Positions 1 to 9,106 of a stretch of DNA of 64,000 nt are shown piece by piece. Source of the DNA: Acidobacteriota bacterium (GTDB lineage: Bacteria > Acidobacteriota > Terriglobia > Bryobacterales > Bryobacteraceae); NCBI GenBank assembly GCA_017307505.1, contig JAFKEE010000036.1:62001-126000 (forward strand). Direction: 5' to 3'. How positions within the stretch are numbered: the stretch's first letter is position 1; every line of letters starts with the position of its first letter. The position numbers were made by a program, and so were the translations under genes. The notes under the pieces were generated by a model, which saw nothing but the letters and a program-made list of their open reading frames with translations, did no database searches and was not told the origin of the DNA.

Positions 1-1
1 C

Positions 2-1477
2 GGCATCCCCAACGCCCAGGGCCGGCAGAACTCTTACTCGGCCTTCGCTCAGGACGACTGGCGCGTCACCGACAAACTCACCATCAACCTCGGCGTTCGC
101 TGGGAAGGCTTCAACCGCCCCTACGACGCCCAGGATGCGCTCGGCAACCTGCTCGTCACTCGCGAGAACGGCCAGGACAAAGCACAACTCATGTGGGCCG
201 GTATCAATCCGCTGACCGACCCCGTCACCGGCCGCACCGGGGAAGGTCCCCGCACCTTCGGCTACGGCCGCACCCTCATGAAGAACCGCTGGATGAACTT
301 CGCCCCGCGCGTCGGCATCGCCTATCAGGCGAATCAGAAGACCGTCGTCCGACTCGCCTTCGGCATCTTCTTCAACAGCACCTTCATGCAGGAACTGAAC
401 GACCTCCGCAAGTTCTGGCCCTACCTGCCCCAACAGGTCTTCAGCCCGAACAACACGGGCGCCGTACCCGATACCTCGATCTCCGACGCCGGCCCGTCTT
501 TCAACAGCACGCAGGCCCTCGGCGGCTGGCCGCAGGATCCCAACAACCGCACGCCTTACTCCCAACAGTGGAATATCTTCGTGCAGCGTGAACTCATGCA
601 GGACGTCACCCTCGACGTCGGCTATGTCGGTTCCGCCAATCGGAATCAGGTCGGTTATGTCGGCTGGAACAACGCGCTCAAGCCCGTCGCGGCTGGCGTG
701 GCCAACCCCCGCCGCTTCGCCGCCTCCGGCTTCACCGGCAATCTCGATGGCGGGAGCAACGTCTTCGCCTCCGAGTACAACGCCATGGAAGTGAAGCTCA
801 CCAAACGCTTCAGCAAGGGCCTCTCCGTCCTCGGCAACTACACCTGGGGCAAGGTCATGGACGACCAGTCGTCCCTGCCCGAAGCCAAGTATCAGGACAT
901 GTTCAACCGCCGCGCCGATTGGTCACCCGCCAGCTACGACCTGCGCCACGCCTTCAAAGTCGGCTACGTCTATGACCTGCCGTTCGGCAAAGGCCGCATG
1001 ATCGGCGCCAGCTGGAACCGCTTCGCCGATTCCCTTCTCGGCGGCTGGGCTCTGGAAGGCATCGTTCAGGTGCAGACCGGACGCCCCCTCAACGTGACCT
1101 CCGGCCAGGACACCGCCCATACCGGCAAGTACATCGGCCGCGCCGATGTCAGCGGAGTCCCCATCCTCCCCATGGCACAGCGCTCCATCTACCGCTGGTT
1201 CAACACCGACGCATTCACCATGCCGGTCAACGCCTACGGCAACTCCGGAGCCAACACCCTCCGCGCCGACGGCAAGGTCGTGGCGGACATCTCGGTCGCC
1301 AAGAAGTTCAAGTTCTTCGAACGGCAGTCCCTCGAATTCCGCGGTGAATTCTACAACCTGCCCAACGTGATCAACTTCGGTAACCCGGACACCAACCGCA
1401 GCTCGGCGACGTTCGGCAGGATCACCAGTGCGGGCGCTGCCCGTCAGGTGCAGTTCGCCCTACGCTACGCGTTTTAG
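2..1477 (+). CDS. TonB-dependent receptor, Oar-like, C-terminal part (5' truncated by window edge)
   Basis: The frame is open from base 2, so the gene begins upstream and only about 491 C-terminal codons are present. The residues show outer-membrane beta-barrel features: alternating aromatic strands, 'DDWRVTDKLTINLGVRWE' near the left edge, an 'APRVGIAYQ' strand, a 'GSANRNQ' turn, a 'YDLRHAFKVGYVYDLPFG' strand pair, and a terminal strand ending in Phe (VQFALRYAF). This matches the carboxypeptidase-regulatory/TonB receptor family that is very abundant in Acidobacteriota, where it imports oligosaccharides or other large ligands with TonB energy. The N-terminal CarboxypepD_reg and plug domains would lie outside the window. 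Substrate unknown. A strong terminator follows the stop. Confidence 0.88.
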   Translation, partial: GIPNAQGRQNSYSAFAQDDWRVTDKLTINLGVRWEGFNRPYDAQDALGNLLVTRENGQDKAQLMWAGINPLTDPVTGRTGEGPRTFGYGRTLMKNRWMNFAPRVGIAYQANQKTVVRLAFGIFFNSTFMQELNDLRKFWPYLPQQVFSPNNTGAVPDTSISDAGPSFNSTQALGGWPQDPNNRTPYSQQWNIFVQRELMQDVTLDVGYVGSANRNQVGYVGWNNALKPVAAGVANPRRFAASGFTGNLDGGSNVFASEYNAMEVKLTKRFSKGLSVLGNYTWGKVMDDQSSLPEAKYQDMFNRRADWSPASYDLRHAFKVGYVYDLPFGKGRMIGASWNRFADSLLGGWALEGIVQVQTGRPLNVTSGQDTAHTGKYIGRADVSGVPILPMAQRSIYRWFNTDAFTMPVNAYGNSGANTLRADGKVVADISVAKKFKFFERQSLEFRGEFYNLPNVINFGNPDTNRSSATFGRITSAGAARQVQFALRYAF

Positions 1478-1498
1478 CCTCACCTCCAGAGGCCCCTA

Positions 1499-1538
1499 CG
1501 CCCCGCCGCACCAACCGTGCGGCGGGGCGTTTTTTTTT
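1499..1538 (+). terminator. Rho-independent terminator of the TonB receptor gene
   Basis: A perfect 13-bp stem (1499-1511 with 1517-1529) closes a five-base loop CAACC and is followed by nine T (1530-1538). The T-run overlaps the stop codon of the convergent symporter gene (TTA at 1537-1539 on the + strand). No T-run exists on the other side, so it terminates only the + strand gene. Confidence 0.93.
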
Positions 1539-3222
1539 ACCAGACCAGTGCGTAGAGCAGGACAAACGTCAACGCAACGACAACCGACAACACCCGGTAA
1601 TCCGCCAGGCCCCGGCCGCCGGCATTCCCCTCGAACGACTCGCTCCACCTCGACCACACCAGCGGCTCCGCCTCCGCCTTCAATGCCTCCGGAAACGCTT
1701 TCGACGCCGCCACCAGCACCACACAGCACACCAGGAACATCCCGAACGCCGTCAGCATGAAATCCTTCACCCCGTGCCCGGAAAAGTCCAGCACGAACAT
1801 CCCCGCCCCGAACACCGCACCCGACGTCATCGTGATGTACGCACCTTTGGCCGACGCCCTCCGCCAGAACACGCCGATCAGGAACACCGCCGTGATAGGC
1901 GGAGAAACATACGACACCAGCCGCACCAGTCCGTCGTAGATCGTGTTGTAGTGGCTGAGCAGAGGCGACCACACAATCGCCAGCACCGTCGCCACGACCG
2001 TCGTGATCTTTCCGATCACCACCAGCTTGTGATCCGTGGTCTCCGGCCGCCAGCGCTTGTAGATGTCATACGCGAACAGGGTCGCCGTCGAGTTCAGCGC
2101 CGCCGAGCAGGTCTGCATCGCCGCCGCCAGCATGGCCGCCGTCACCAGGCCCTTCAAGCCCACCGGCAGCAGGTGCGTGATCATGAACGTATACGTGTCG
2201 GCCGCCGTAGCCGGACCCTCGCCCTGGAACGCATTGTTCTGCACCAGCGCCACGCAGATCGTGCCCGGCAGCACAAAGAAGAACACCGGCAGGATCTTCA
2301 GGAACGCACAGAAAAGCGGACCCAGCCGGGCCTGTTTCTCATCCCGCGCCGCCAGCACCCTCTGCACAATCGTCTGGTCCGCACACCAGTACCAGATCCC
2401 CAGCACCGGGTAGCCCAGGATCACGCTGTACCACGGTAGTCCCGACAGGTCCGACGCATCCCGCGCCATGTTCAGGAAGTTGCCCGTCGTGGCCGGGATA
2501 TCCTTCGCCGTGCCCGCCAAGGGGTGTGCCTTGGCCGCCAGCGTCGCCGCCAGCACCTCCCAGCCGCCGAGCCTGTTCCAGGCCACCACCGTAATCACAA
2601 TCGCCCCCAGCAGCAGGAGTACGGTCTGGATACTCTCCGTCCACACCACCGCCAGCAACCCGCCCAGCATCGTGTAGATCCCGGTCAGCACACCCAGCGC
2701 GATGATAAAGAACATCAGGGCATCCATCCCCAGCACCGTCGCGCCCGGCAGCATGCCCAGGATCCCCCTCAGCACGAACGCCGCCGTGTACAGCGCGATC
2801 CCGATGTGGATCACAATGGCCGAGAACAGCGAGACCACGGCCAGCAGGTCGCGGCATCGGCGGTTGAACCGCCGCTCCAGAAAATCCGGCAGCGTCGGCA
2901 CCTTCGACCGCAGATACAACGGCGCAAAGAACAGCGAAAGCAGGATTAGTGTGAACCCCGCCATCCACTCGAAGTGCCCGAACACCAACCCGTACTTGTA
3001 GGCCGCCTCCGCCAGGCTCACCAGGTGCACCGTGGAAATATTCGCCGCGAACATCGCCAGGCCAATCACCGGCCACGTGAGCGTATTGCCCGCCAGGAAG
3101 TAGTGGCTGCCCTCTCCGCCTCCGCGCCGCCGCACAAACCCCGCATAGCAGCCAATCGCCACTACACCGCCCAGATACGCAAGGATCACGGCCAGATCGA
3201 GCCCGCCAACCGACAAGTTCAT
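1537..3222 (-). CDS. Sodium:solute symporter (SSS/SLC5 family)
   Basis: A 561-residue, strongly hydrophobic protein with about 13-14 predicted membrane segments, the usual size for SLC5 transporters. The N-terminus (LDLAVILAYLGGVVAIG), the 'YFLAGNTLTWPVIGLAMFAANIS' element after the first helix and 'VPTLPDFLERRF' near residue 105 are typical of the family, which couples Na+ influx to uptake of sugars, amino acids or carboxylates. It looks closest to the sugar-transporting (SGLT-like) branch, but the substrate cannot be read from sequence. It is transcribed convergently with the TonB receptor and divergently from the kinase-like gene, with 160 bp between the two starts. Confidence 0.88.
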   Translation of the reverse strand: MNLSVGGLDLAVILAYLGGVVAIGCYAGFVRRRGGGEGSHYFLAGNTLTWPVIGLAMFAANISTVHLVSLAEAAYKYGLVFGHFEWMAGFTLILLSLFFAPLYLRSKVPTLPDFLERRFNRRCRDLLAVVSLFSAIVIHIGIALYTAAFVLRGILGMLPGATVLGMDALMFFIIALGVLTGIYTMLGGLLAVVWTESIQTVLLLLGAIVITVVAWNRLGGWEVLAATLAAKAHPLAGTAKDIPATTGNFLNMARDASDLSGLPWYSVILGYPVLGIWYWCADQTIVQRVLAARDEKQARLGPLFCAFLKILPVFFFVLPGTICVALVQNNAFQGEGPATAADTYTFMITHLLPVGLKGLVTAAMLAAAMQTCSAALNSTATLFAYDIYKRWRPETTDHKLVVIGKITTVVATVLAIVWSPLLSHYNTIYDGLVRLVSYVSPPITAVFLIGVFWRRASAKGAYITMTSGAVFGAGMFVLDFSGHGVKDFMLTAFGMFLVCCVVLVAASKAFPEALKAEAEPLVWSRWSESFEGNAGGRGLADYRVLSVVVALTFVLLYALVW

Positions 3223-3382
3223 AGGGTTCGTCGTATTCTATCGGGAATGCCCCAACGCGGGCTCAGGCCTGCGGGTACTAGTCCGAACCCCACCGCAAAG
3301 TAATGGGACAAAGCCGCTCGCGACTACCCACGCGGTCCATTGCTACATTGCCTCCCGGCAACGATCCTAAAAATGTAGCTCT

Positions 3383-4903
3383 ATGCAACGCGCAGATCTT
3401 GATAAATGGAAGTCGTCCGAAGTCTCGCGCTTGCTGGCCCTTGTGGAAACGGAGCGACGCTATTACCAGGACATCTTCGCCCAACTGCCCCTGGCCATTG
3501 CCGTAGTCGATGGCGAATGGGGACTCAGCGCCGTCAATCGCGAATTCCGCCGCCTCTTCGGGCTCCGCAGCGCCGACCTCTCGCGCATGCGCCTGCCCGA
3601 CCTGTTGCCCGACCCGCAGTTCGAAGCCGCGCTCGTCGATGTTCTCAAAACTGGCACACCCCGCCTGAATCACCCCGTCGTGCTCGGCGGCGAAAACTCC
3701 GCCCTGCGCCTCATCGCCAATATTCAACGAGTCCCTGGATGGCAGGCCGGCGCCGAGGATGAACTGCTCCTTACCATCGGTGAGGATCACGTCTCGGTAT
3801 CCTCAGTGCCGGCTGCCTCCTGGGAGCCGCCACCGGCTCCCCTTCTGGAACGCCGTCGCCAACGCAACCTCATCGAAGAGGCCAAACGCGGCGCCATCGA
3901 GCGCCTCTCGGGCCGGCTCGCCCATGTAGCCAACAACCTCCTCATGATCATCGGCGGCTACGCCGAAGAGCTGATGGAGAGCCTGCCCGCCGAGGATAGC
4001 CGCCGCGACGATGTCGCCGAAATCATCAAGGCGTCCGCGCGCATGGGCGCCCTCACTCACGACCTGACGGTGCTCACCCGGCCGCCGGCTCCCGCCGCCG
4101 CTCCCTTCCCGCTCGCCGCCTGGGCCGCCTCGGCCGTCGATCGCTGGGAGCTCGCTTCCGCCGCCGAAACCACCCTCCACGCCCTTACAGCCCGCCAGTT
4201 GCTCGATCTCATCCTCTCCGAGACTCTGCGCCATCTCCGGCCGGAGCCCGGCACCGGCCAACTTTCTTTCGCCCGCGCCGGCGAAGACACCGTTGAGATC
4301 GCCCTCCATCTGCCTGGGCTCGCCGTCTCCGACGAGACCTGCGAGCGCCTGTTCGAGCCCTTTTCCGGACCCAAGGAAGGCACAGATCCGCCTCTGGGCC
4401 TCGCCGGCATTGTCCGCCCCTGGCAGGGCCTGGGCGGCACCATCACCTTCGAAGCCGAACCCGGAGAAGCCCCGCGGCTCCTGCTCACCTGTCCCCTTGC
4501 CGGGGAAGGCGATAACTCTGCAACCGCCGCCACCATCCTGGTGGTCGAGGATGAGGCCGGCATCCGCTCCCTCATCGTCAAAGCCCTCGATCGGCAGGGC
4601 TTCCGCGTGGTTCAGGCCTCCAGTGCTGAAGAGGCATTCACAGCCTGCGAGGAACCTGGAGCGGGCTTTGATCTCCTCATCACAGACCTCACCATGCCCG
4701 GCCAGACCGGCCGCCAGCTGGCGGAGTACGTCCGCACCAAGTGGCCGAACGCCCGCGTGCTCTTCATCTCAGGATTCACCGAGGATGCGCAGCTCGCCGC
4801 GCAGATCGGCGCCCGCAAACTGCCTGAACAGACCCGCTTCCTCGCCAAGCCCTTCCATGTGACTCAGCTCATCGCGCAAGTCAAAGAGCTGTTAGCGGGC
4901 TAG
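3383..4903 (+). CDS. PAS / histidine-kinase-like / receiver hybrid protein with degenerate ATPase
   Basis: 506 residues. A PAS-like segment spans about 23-130, with 'IFAQLPLAIAVVDGEWG' at its start. The dimerisation helix retains the acceptor His at residue 181 (LAHVANNLL, compare the usual AHDFNNLL). The next ~190 residues align with an HATPase domain by the 'ERLFEPF' box and a 'LGLAGI' box, but the N-box asparagine and the DxGxG box are absent. A receiver domain fills residues ~383-505, with 'ILVVEDEAG' and phospho-acceptor Asp435 (LLITDLTMPG). No signal peptide or transmembrane segment is seen, so it is cytoplasmic. The retained His and receiver suggest a relay function, while the missing boxes suggest weak or absent autokinase activity. 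No partner regulator is adjacent. Confidence 0.8.
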   Translation: MQRADLDKWKSSEVSRLLALVETERRYYQDIFAQLPLAIAVVDGEWGLSAVNREFRRLFGLRSADLSRMRLPDLLPDPQFEAALVDVLKTGTPRLNHPVVLGGENSALRLIANIQRVPGWQAGAEDELLLTIGEDHVSVSSVPAASWEPPPAPLLERRRQRNLIEEAKRGAIERLSGRLAHVANNLLMIIGGYAEELMESLPAEDSRRDDVAEIIKASARMGALTHDLTVLTRPPAPAAAPFPLAAWAASAVDRWELASAAETTLHALTARQLLDLILSETLRHLRPEPGTGQLSFARAGEDTVEIALHLPGLAVSDETCERLFEPFSGPKEGTDPPLGLAGIVRPWQGLGGTITFEAEPGEAPRLLLTCPLAGEGDNSATAATILVVEDEAGIRSLIVKALDRQGFRVVQASSAEEAFTACEEPGAGFDLLITDLTMPGQTGRQLAEYVRTKWPNARVLFISGFTEDAQLAAQIGARKLPEQTRFLAKPFHVTQLIAQVKELLAG

Positions 4904-5776
4904 CCACGCCAGGAACGCCTGCGCCGTCCGGTCCAGATTCTCTTCTGATCCGCCTCCCAGCAGCGGACTGCACATCTCGTACGCCAGCGGACCCTCATAC
5001 CCGCCTGCGCGCAATGCGCCCAGAAAACTCTCGTAGTCGATGAACCCCTCACCCATCGGCACCGCCTGCACCGCCGGCGTCAGCGCCTCGTAGTTCACCT
5101 GCGCCGGCACATACCGGAATCGCGGCCTGTATTGGTAATCCGCCGCTGTTGTGTGCACGGTCAACGCAGCCATCTTCCGCGCCGCCGCCCTCACGTCGTC
5201 CCCTTGCAGCGCCGGGCTCCATGCGTCAAAACAGGCCCGGCAATTCGGATGATCCACCGCGCTCAGCAGATCGTGGAACGCCAGATAGTGCCCCGCGCAG
5301 TCGTGGTGGTTCTGCACACCCAGCGTGACGCCGAAGTCCGCCGCTCGCACCGCGGCTTCCCGTAAGGTCTCCACCAGCGTATGGGTGGCGAACGACGCGT
5401 GCTCGTACGCCGTGAAGATCCTCACCACCGGAGCCCCGATGTCCCGCGCCCGCCGGCACAGCGCCTCGATGTGAGCCAGCTGGATCTCCCGCTGCGGAAT
5501 GTCCGGATGCTCGGCATCGGCAGAGAAATTGTTGTACCCGGCCACCACCGCACACCGCAGCCCCAGCATCTCCAGCTTCTCGCTCAACCGCAGGCAGGCG
5601 TCCCGGTCATAATCCAGCACCGAGAAATGTGGGCGCTTCGCCATCAGCATCACGGCCGGAAACTTGAGCTGCGCCGCCTTCTCCAGAAACCCGTCCAGGG
5701 TCAGACGCGCCTGCCCCGGCCATACGCCGGCATAGCTCACGGAATGCAATACAGGCTCAAACGGCTTTCCAGCCAT
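4892..5776 (-). CDS. Sugar phosphate isomerase/epimerase-like TIM-barrel protein
   Basis: About 294 residues from the ATG at 5776 (MAGKPFEP). An in-frame start at 5809 exists but lies deeper inside the upstream gene. The protein has the xylose-isomerase-like TIM-barrel pattern: 'FLEKAAQLKFPAVML' near the start, 'HIEALCRRARDIGAPVVRIF' in the middle, a 'GVQNHHDCAGHY' strand with metal-ligand-type His residues, 'CFDAWSPAL', and a closing 'YEGPLAYEMCSP' strand with Glu. Such enzymes isomerise or epimerise free or phosphorylated sugars with a divalent metal. Substrate unknown. It overlaps the 3' end of the metallophosphoesterase gene by 20 bp, so the two are probably co-translated, and its 3' end overlaps the kinase-like gene convergently by 12 bp. 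Confidence 0.8.
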   Translation of the reverse strand: MAGKPFEPVLHSVSYAGVWPGQARLTLDGFLEKAAQLKFPAVMLMAKRPHFSVLDYDRDACLRLSEKLEMLGLRCAVVAGYNNFSADAEHPDIPQREIQLAHIEALCRRARDIGAPVVRIFTAYEHASFATHTLVETLREAAVRAADFGVTLGVQNHHDCAGHYLAFHDLLSAVDHPNCRACFDAWSPALQGDDVRAAARKMAALTVHTTAADYQYRPRFRYVPAQVNYEALTPAVQAVPMGEGFIDYESFLGALRAGGYEGPLAYEMCSPLLGGGSEENLDRTAQAFLAWLAR

Positions 5777-6641
5777 AAGTTCGATACTCCCAGGAAATCT
5801 CTTCTCCACGCACCGTCAGCACCGCGTAGCCTTCCTTCGTGCCATAGTGCGCGCCCTTCCACCAATTGCCGCAGACCGCGCCCGTGGTGAGGTACTGCAC
5901 ACCCCGGTGCTCCACTCTCTCTGCGATATGCGTGTGGCCCTGCAGCACCGCTTTCAGATTGTATCCCTCGAACAAGCCCAGGACCTGCCTCGCATTGGTC
6001 ACGGTCAGTACCGGCCGCAATTCGGGCCGGTCGGGAAATGGAAACGTTCCGAATGCGGTCGCCAGCGGGATGTGCGTCACCACCACAAGAGGCGTGGTTC
6101 GCCCGGCCTTCTCCAGGTCTCGTTTCAGCCAGGCCATCTGCTCGTCATCCACCCGGCCTTCATACGTCTTCTGCGGAGTAATGAAAACCGAGTCCAGCCG
6201 GAGGAAGTGCCAGCCCTGATAGTCGAAGGACCCATACCGCGCGCCCAGCCGGTCTTCGTAGAACTTTTTCCCGTACAGCGGATCCGACGCCGCCACTCCG
6301 CTCTTCGTCGACACGCCAAACACATCGTGGTTCCCGGGCACCGTGTAAACCGGCCTGGCCAGATCCCGCACCGTGGCGCCATACAGGTCGAATAGCGTCT
6401 TCGCCTTTTCGTGCGGCTGCTCGAATGCATCCATCACAACATCGCCGCCGCAGATCGCAAAATCGTGCGATTCCCTGTTGATTGCCGCGAAACACGCCTT
6501 CGCCCCCGCTGCGCCGCGCAGCTCCGGCTGAATGTGGATATCTGTGAAGTGTATGAATCGAAACGAGCTGGACGCCGCCTCTGTACCCAGGCATGTAAAA
6601 GGTGCAATTGCCGCTGTTCCCAGAAAGGCGCGCCGTTCCAT
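5757..6641 (-). CDS. Exported calcineurin-like metallophosphoesterase
   Basis: 294 residues. The N-terminus (MERRAFLGTAAIAPFTCLG) is a signal peptide with a twin-arginine flavour. All metallophosphoesterase motifs are present: Asp34-x-His36 (FTDIHIQ), Gly-Gly-Asp67, Gly-Asn104-His105-Asp (VPGNHDVFG), 'VVTHIPLA' and 'LQGHTHIAE'. These ligate the dinuclear metal centre that hydrolyses phosphomono- or diesters, probably in the periplasm. It is the first gene of a two-gene unit with the TIM-barrel isomerase, with which it overlaps. It is divergent from the YihY-type gene with only 29 bp between the two starts, so their promoters must overlap or lie inside the opposite coding region. Confidence 0.87.
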   Translation of the reverse strand: MERRAFLGTAAIAPFTCLGTEAASSSFRFIHFTDIHIQPELRGAAGAKACFAAINRESHDFAICGGDVVMDAFEQPHEKAKTLFDLYGATVRDLARPVYTVPGNHDVFGVSTKSGVAASDPLYGKKFYEDRLGARYGSFDYQGWHFLRLDSVFITPQKTYEGRVDDEQMAWLKRDLEKAGRTTPLVVVTHIPLATAFGTFPFPDRPELRPVLTVTNARQVLGLFEGYNLKAVLQGHTHIAERVEHRGVQYLTTGAVCGNWWKGAHYGTKEGYAVLTVRGEEISWEYRTYGWKAV

Positions 6642-6670
6642 GATGGATAGTATCGAAGTGGAGACCGGCC

Positions 6671-7585
6671 TTGTACAAGCTGTTTGAAGAAGTTGAGGTC
6701 TCCGCCAAAGACCTCAAGGGCGATTGGCGGCACCTCTGGCATTACATCCTCGAAACGGAAGTGCACGTCTATGCCTTCGCCATCGGAGGCAACGTGCTGC
6801 TTTCGCTCTGGCCCTTCCTCATGGTGATGATCTCGCTATGCCGCAACGTCTTCCATTGGAGCGCCGCGGAAGAGGCCATCTATGTCGCTGTGAAAGACTA
6901 CTTCGCCGGCACCACCGGCGAGTTCCTCGTCTTCAACCTGCGCGCCATTGCCAGCTACACCTACCGCGTCGAGTGGATCTCGCTCATCCTGCTGCTCTTT
7001 GTTTCGAACGGTATCTTCCTGCCCCTCGAAGTCGCGCTCAACCGGGCCTGGCAGGTCAAGGTCAATCGCAGCCTGGTCAAGAACCAGCTCGTGAGCATGG
7101 GCCTCATCCTCGCCTGCGGAGCCCTCACCCTGCTCACCGCCGCCTTCACCGCCGCCAACCTGCAGTTGCTCTCCGGCGTTGAGAACTACCACGCCACCGC
7201 TTTCACCTGGATCGTCCGCCTCGCGTTCAAGATCGCCTCCATCCCCATCACCATCGTTCTGCTCTTTCTGGTCTACTGTTATCTGCCCAACACGAAGGTG
7301 TCCAAGAAACATGTCCTGCCCCGCGCCATCGTCGTGGGCCTCGTTCTGGAATCGCTCAAGTGGATCAATCTTCTCGTCTGGCCGTGGATGTATAAGAAGT
7401 TCTCGCACGAGTACGGAGTGTTCGTGAACTCCATCACCATCTTCACCTGGGGCTTCGTCGCCGGCCTCGTCGTTCTCGCCGGAGCCGAATGGACCGCCCG
7501 CAGCGTCCGCCAGGCTGTAACCAGCTCCGTCCTCAGGGCGCCAATTCAAGATAGAATAGGGGCGGAATCCGAGCCCCGATCTTAG
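6671..7585 (+). CDS. YihY/virulence factor BrkB family membrane protein
   Basis: 304 residues starting at TTG 6671, which has a GTGGAG ribosome-binding-like stretch just upstream; the frame is blocked by a TGA at 6641, so no much longer start exists. About six hydrophobic segments are visible, for example 'FAIGGNVLLSLWPFLMVMISL', 'ISLILLLFVSNGIFLPLEVAL' and 'IPITIVLLFLVYCYLP'. The arrangement and 'LNRAWQVK' motif match the YihY/BrkB (UPF0761) family of inner-membrane proteins of unknown biochemical role; the older ribonuclease BN label for this family was wrong. It sits 30 bp upstream of the oxidoreductase gene and may share its transcript. Confidence 0.82.
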   Translation: MYKLFEEVEVSAKDLKGDWRHLWHYILETEVHVYAFAIGGNVLLSLWPFLMVMISLCRNVFHWSAAEEAIYVAVKDYFAGTTGEFLVFNLRAIASYTYRVEWISLILLLFVSNGIFLPLEVALNRAWQVKVNRSLVKNQLVSMGLILACGALTLLTAAFTAANLQLLSGVENYHATAFTWIVRLAFKIASIPITIVLLFLVYCYLPNTKVSKKHVLPRAIVVGLVLESLKWINLLVWPWMYKKFSHEYGVFVNSITIFTWGFVAGLVVLAGAEWTARSVRQAVTSSVLRAPIQDRIGAESEPRS

Positions 7586-7615
7586 ACTTCCAAAATCTTC
7601 TCCGAGGTTTGCTAA

Positions 7616-9031
7616 ATGGCCGACAACAAGGATCTGACGCGTCGTGACGCCATCAAGGCTGCTGGCGCAGCTACTATCGCAGGTGTCGCCGCCTCCCACC
7701 TTCAGGGAGCGCCGGCCATCTTGAAAGCGCGTGCCGCCACGAACGCCGTCAACTATGGCATGGTCGGCACCGGTAGCCGCGGGACCTATCTGCTCAAGCA
7801 CCTGAAGGGCATCGACACCGGCCGCTGCGTGGCCATCTGCGATCTCACCGACGACGCTCTCAACAAGGCCGACCAGACCATCGGCGGCAGCCCCAAGCGC
7901 TATAAGGACTACCGCGAACTCCTCGCCGACAAGAACGTCGAAACCGTCTTCGTCACCACTCCGCTCTTCATGCACTTCCCGGTTACCAAGGACGCCCTGG
8001 AAGCCGGCAAGCACGTTTTCTGCGAAAAGAGCATGGTGTTCAAAGCCGAGGAAGTGCATGCCCTGCGCGCCCTCGCCGCCGCCCGCCCCAAGCAGACCCT
8101 CCAGGTCGGCCTCCAGCGCCGCTACAGCGCCATGTACCAGGCCGCCCGCCAGATGATCGAAAAGGGTATGCTCGGCGACGTCACCTACGTCCAGGCCCAG
8201 TGGCACCGCAATCCCGGCTGGAAGATGAAGAAGGGCGTGCCCAATGAGCGCATGGCCAACTGGCGCCTCTTCCGCGAATATTCCGGCGGCCTCGTCGCCG
8301 AGCTCGCCTCCCACCAGATCGACGTGGCGGACCGCATGCTCGGCATGACCCCCGAATCCGTCATGGGCCTCGGCTCCCACGACTTCCTGTTCGACGGCCG
8401 CGACATCCTCGACAACGTTCAGCTCATCTACAAGTACCCCAAGGGCCGCCGCCTCGTCTGGACCGGCATCCCCACCTCCTCCCACTGGGCCGGCGTCGGC
8501 GGTCAGCGCACCGAAATGGGCGAGATCATCTGCGGCACCCAGGGCACCATCCACATCACCATCGGTGACGACAACAACATGCCCATCGGTATGTGGTTCA
8601 AGGAACCCAACCCGCCCGCCAAGGTCGAAGAGGCTGGCAAGAAGAAGGAAGCCTTCAAAGCCGGCGCCACCATGGTCGCCGCTGCCGGCTCCCGCCCGCT
8701 CCCCATCCTCCTCGGCAAGGACCTCATGACCGGCCAGGAGAGCTTCCTCGAGAAGGAAATGAAGTTCGCCCGCCAGTGGCTGTATCAGAAGGGCATCATG
8801 GTGCCGCTCGAAGAACGCAACCCCGTCGACATCGAACTCGAGAGCTTCTTCAACGACATCAAGACCGGCGGCCACCCCCGCGCCGACATCGAAGTCGGCC
8901 TGCAGGACTCCATCGCCGTCATCCTGTCCAACATCGCCCTCGACGAAAACCGCACCGTCTCCTTCAAGGAAATCGAGACCATGGGCAAGGGCGGCGCACC
9001 CGCTGCCAAGCCTGCCGCCAAGAAGGGCTAA
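7616..9031 (+). CDS. Tat-exported Gfo/Idh/MocA family oxidoreductase
   Basis: 471 residues. It begins with a twin-arginine signal (LTRRDAIKAAGAATIAGVAA), so the folded, cofactor-loaded enzyme is expected in the periplasm. The Rossmann motif 'GMVGTGSRG' follows at about residue 48, then 'CEKSM', which holds the family's catalytic Lys at the EKP position. The C-terminal alpha/beta domain contains 'YSGGLVAELASHQIDVADRMLG', with the substrate-site His typical of the group. Members oxidise or rearrange sugars and inositols with NAD(P), some with tightly bound cofactor. The gene ends in an Ala/Lys-rich tail and a bidirectional terminator. The long ORF on the opposite strand (6836-8875) is a GC-rich shadow. 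Confidence 0.88.
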   Translation: MADNKDLTRRDAIKAAGAATIAGVAASHLQGAPAILKARAATNAVNYGMVGTGSRGTYLLKHLKGIDTGRCVAICDLTDDALNKADQTIGGSPKRYKDYRELLADKNVETVFVTTPLFMHFPVTKDALEAGKHVFCEKSMVFKAEEVHALRALAAARPKQTLQVGLQRRYSAMYQAARQMIEKGMLGDVTYVQAQWHRNPGWKMKKGVPNERMANWRLFREYSGGLVAELASHQIDVADRMLGMTPESVMGLGSHDFLFDGRDILDNVQLIYKYPKGRRLVWTGIPTSSHWAGVGGQRTEMGEIICGTQGTIHITIGDDNNMPIGMWFKEPNPPAKVEEAGKKKEAFKAGATMVAAAGSRPLPILLGKDLMTGQESFLEKEMKFARQWLYQKGIMVPLEERNPVDIELESFFNDIKTGGHPRADIEVGLQDSIAVILSNIALDENRTVSFKEIETMGKGGAPAAKPAAKKG

Positions 9032-9051
9032 TCCTTCTCCAGCCGGAACAA

Positions 9052-9083
9052 AAAGGGCCGTCCCACGCCAGGGACGGCCCTTT
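9052..9083. terminator. Bidirectional terminator between convergent genes
   Basis: A perfect 13-bp inverted repeat (9052-9064 with 9071-9083, loop ACGCCA) lies between the ends of the oxidoreductase gene (+) and the small secreted protein gene (-). On the - strand the hairpin is followed by five T (the A-run 9050-9054 on +), so it fits a terminator for the minus gene best. On + only three T follow. Confidence 0.85.
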
Positions 9084-9106
9084 CGCTTGCCGCTCTCCTT
9101 CTCCTC

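Noticed and set aside
6836-8875. 679-codon open frame antisense to the YihY-type and oxidoreductase genes
   Set aside because: Low-complexity Gly/Ala/Glu/Asp composition with no domain pattern, fully covered by two well-supported genes; high-GC antisense openness.
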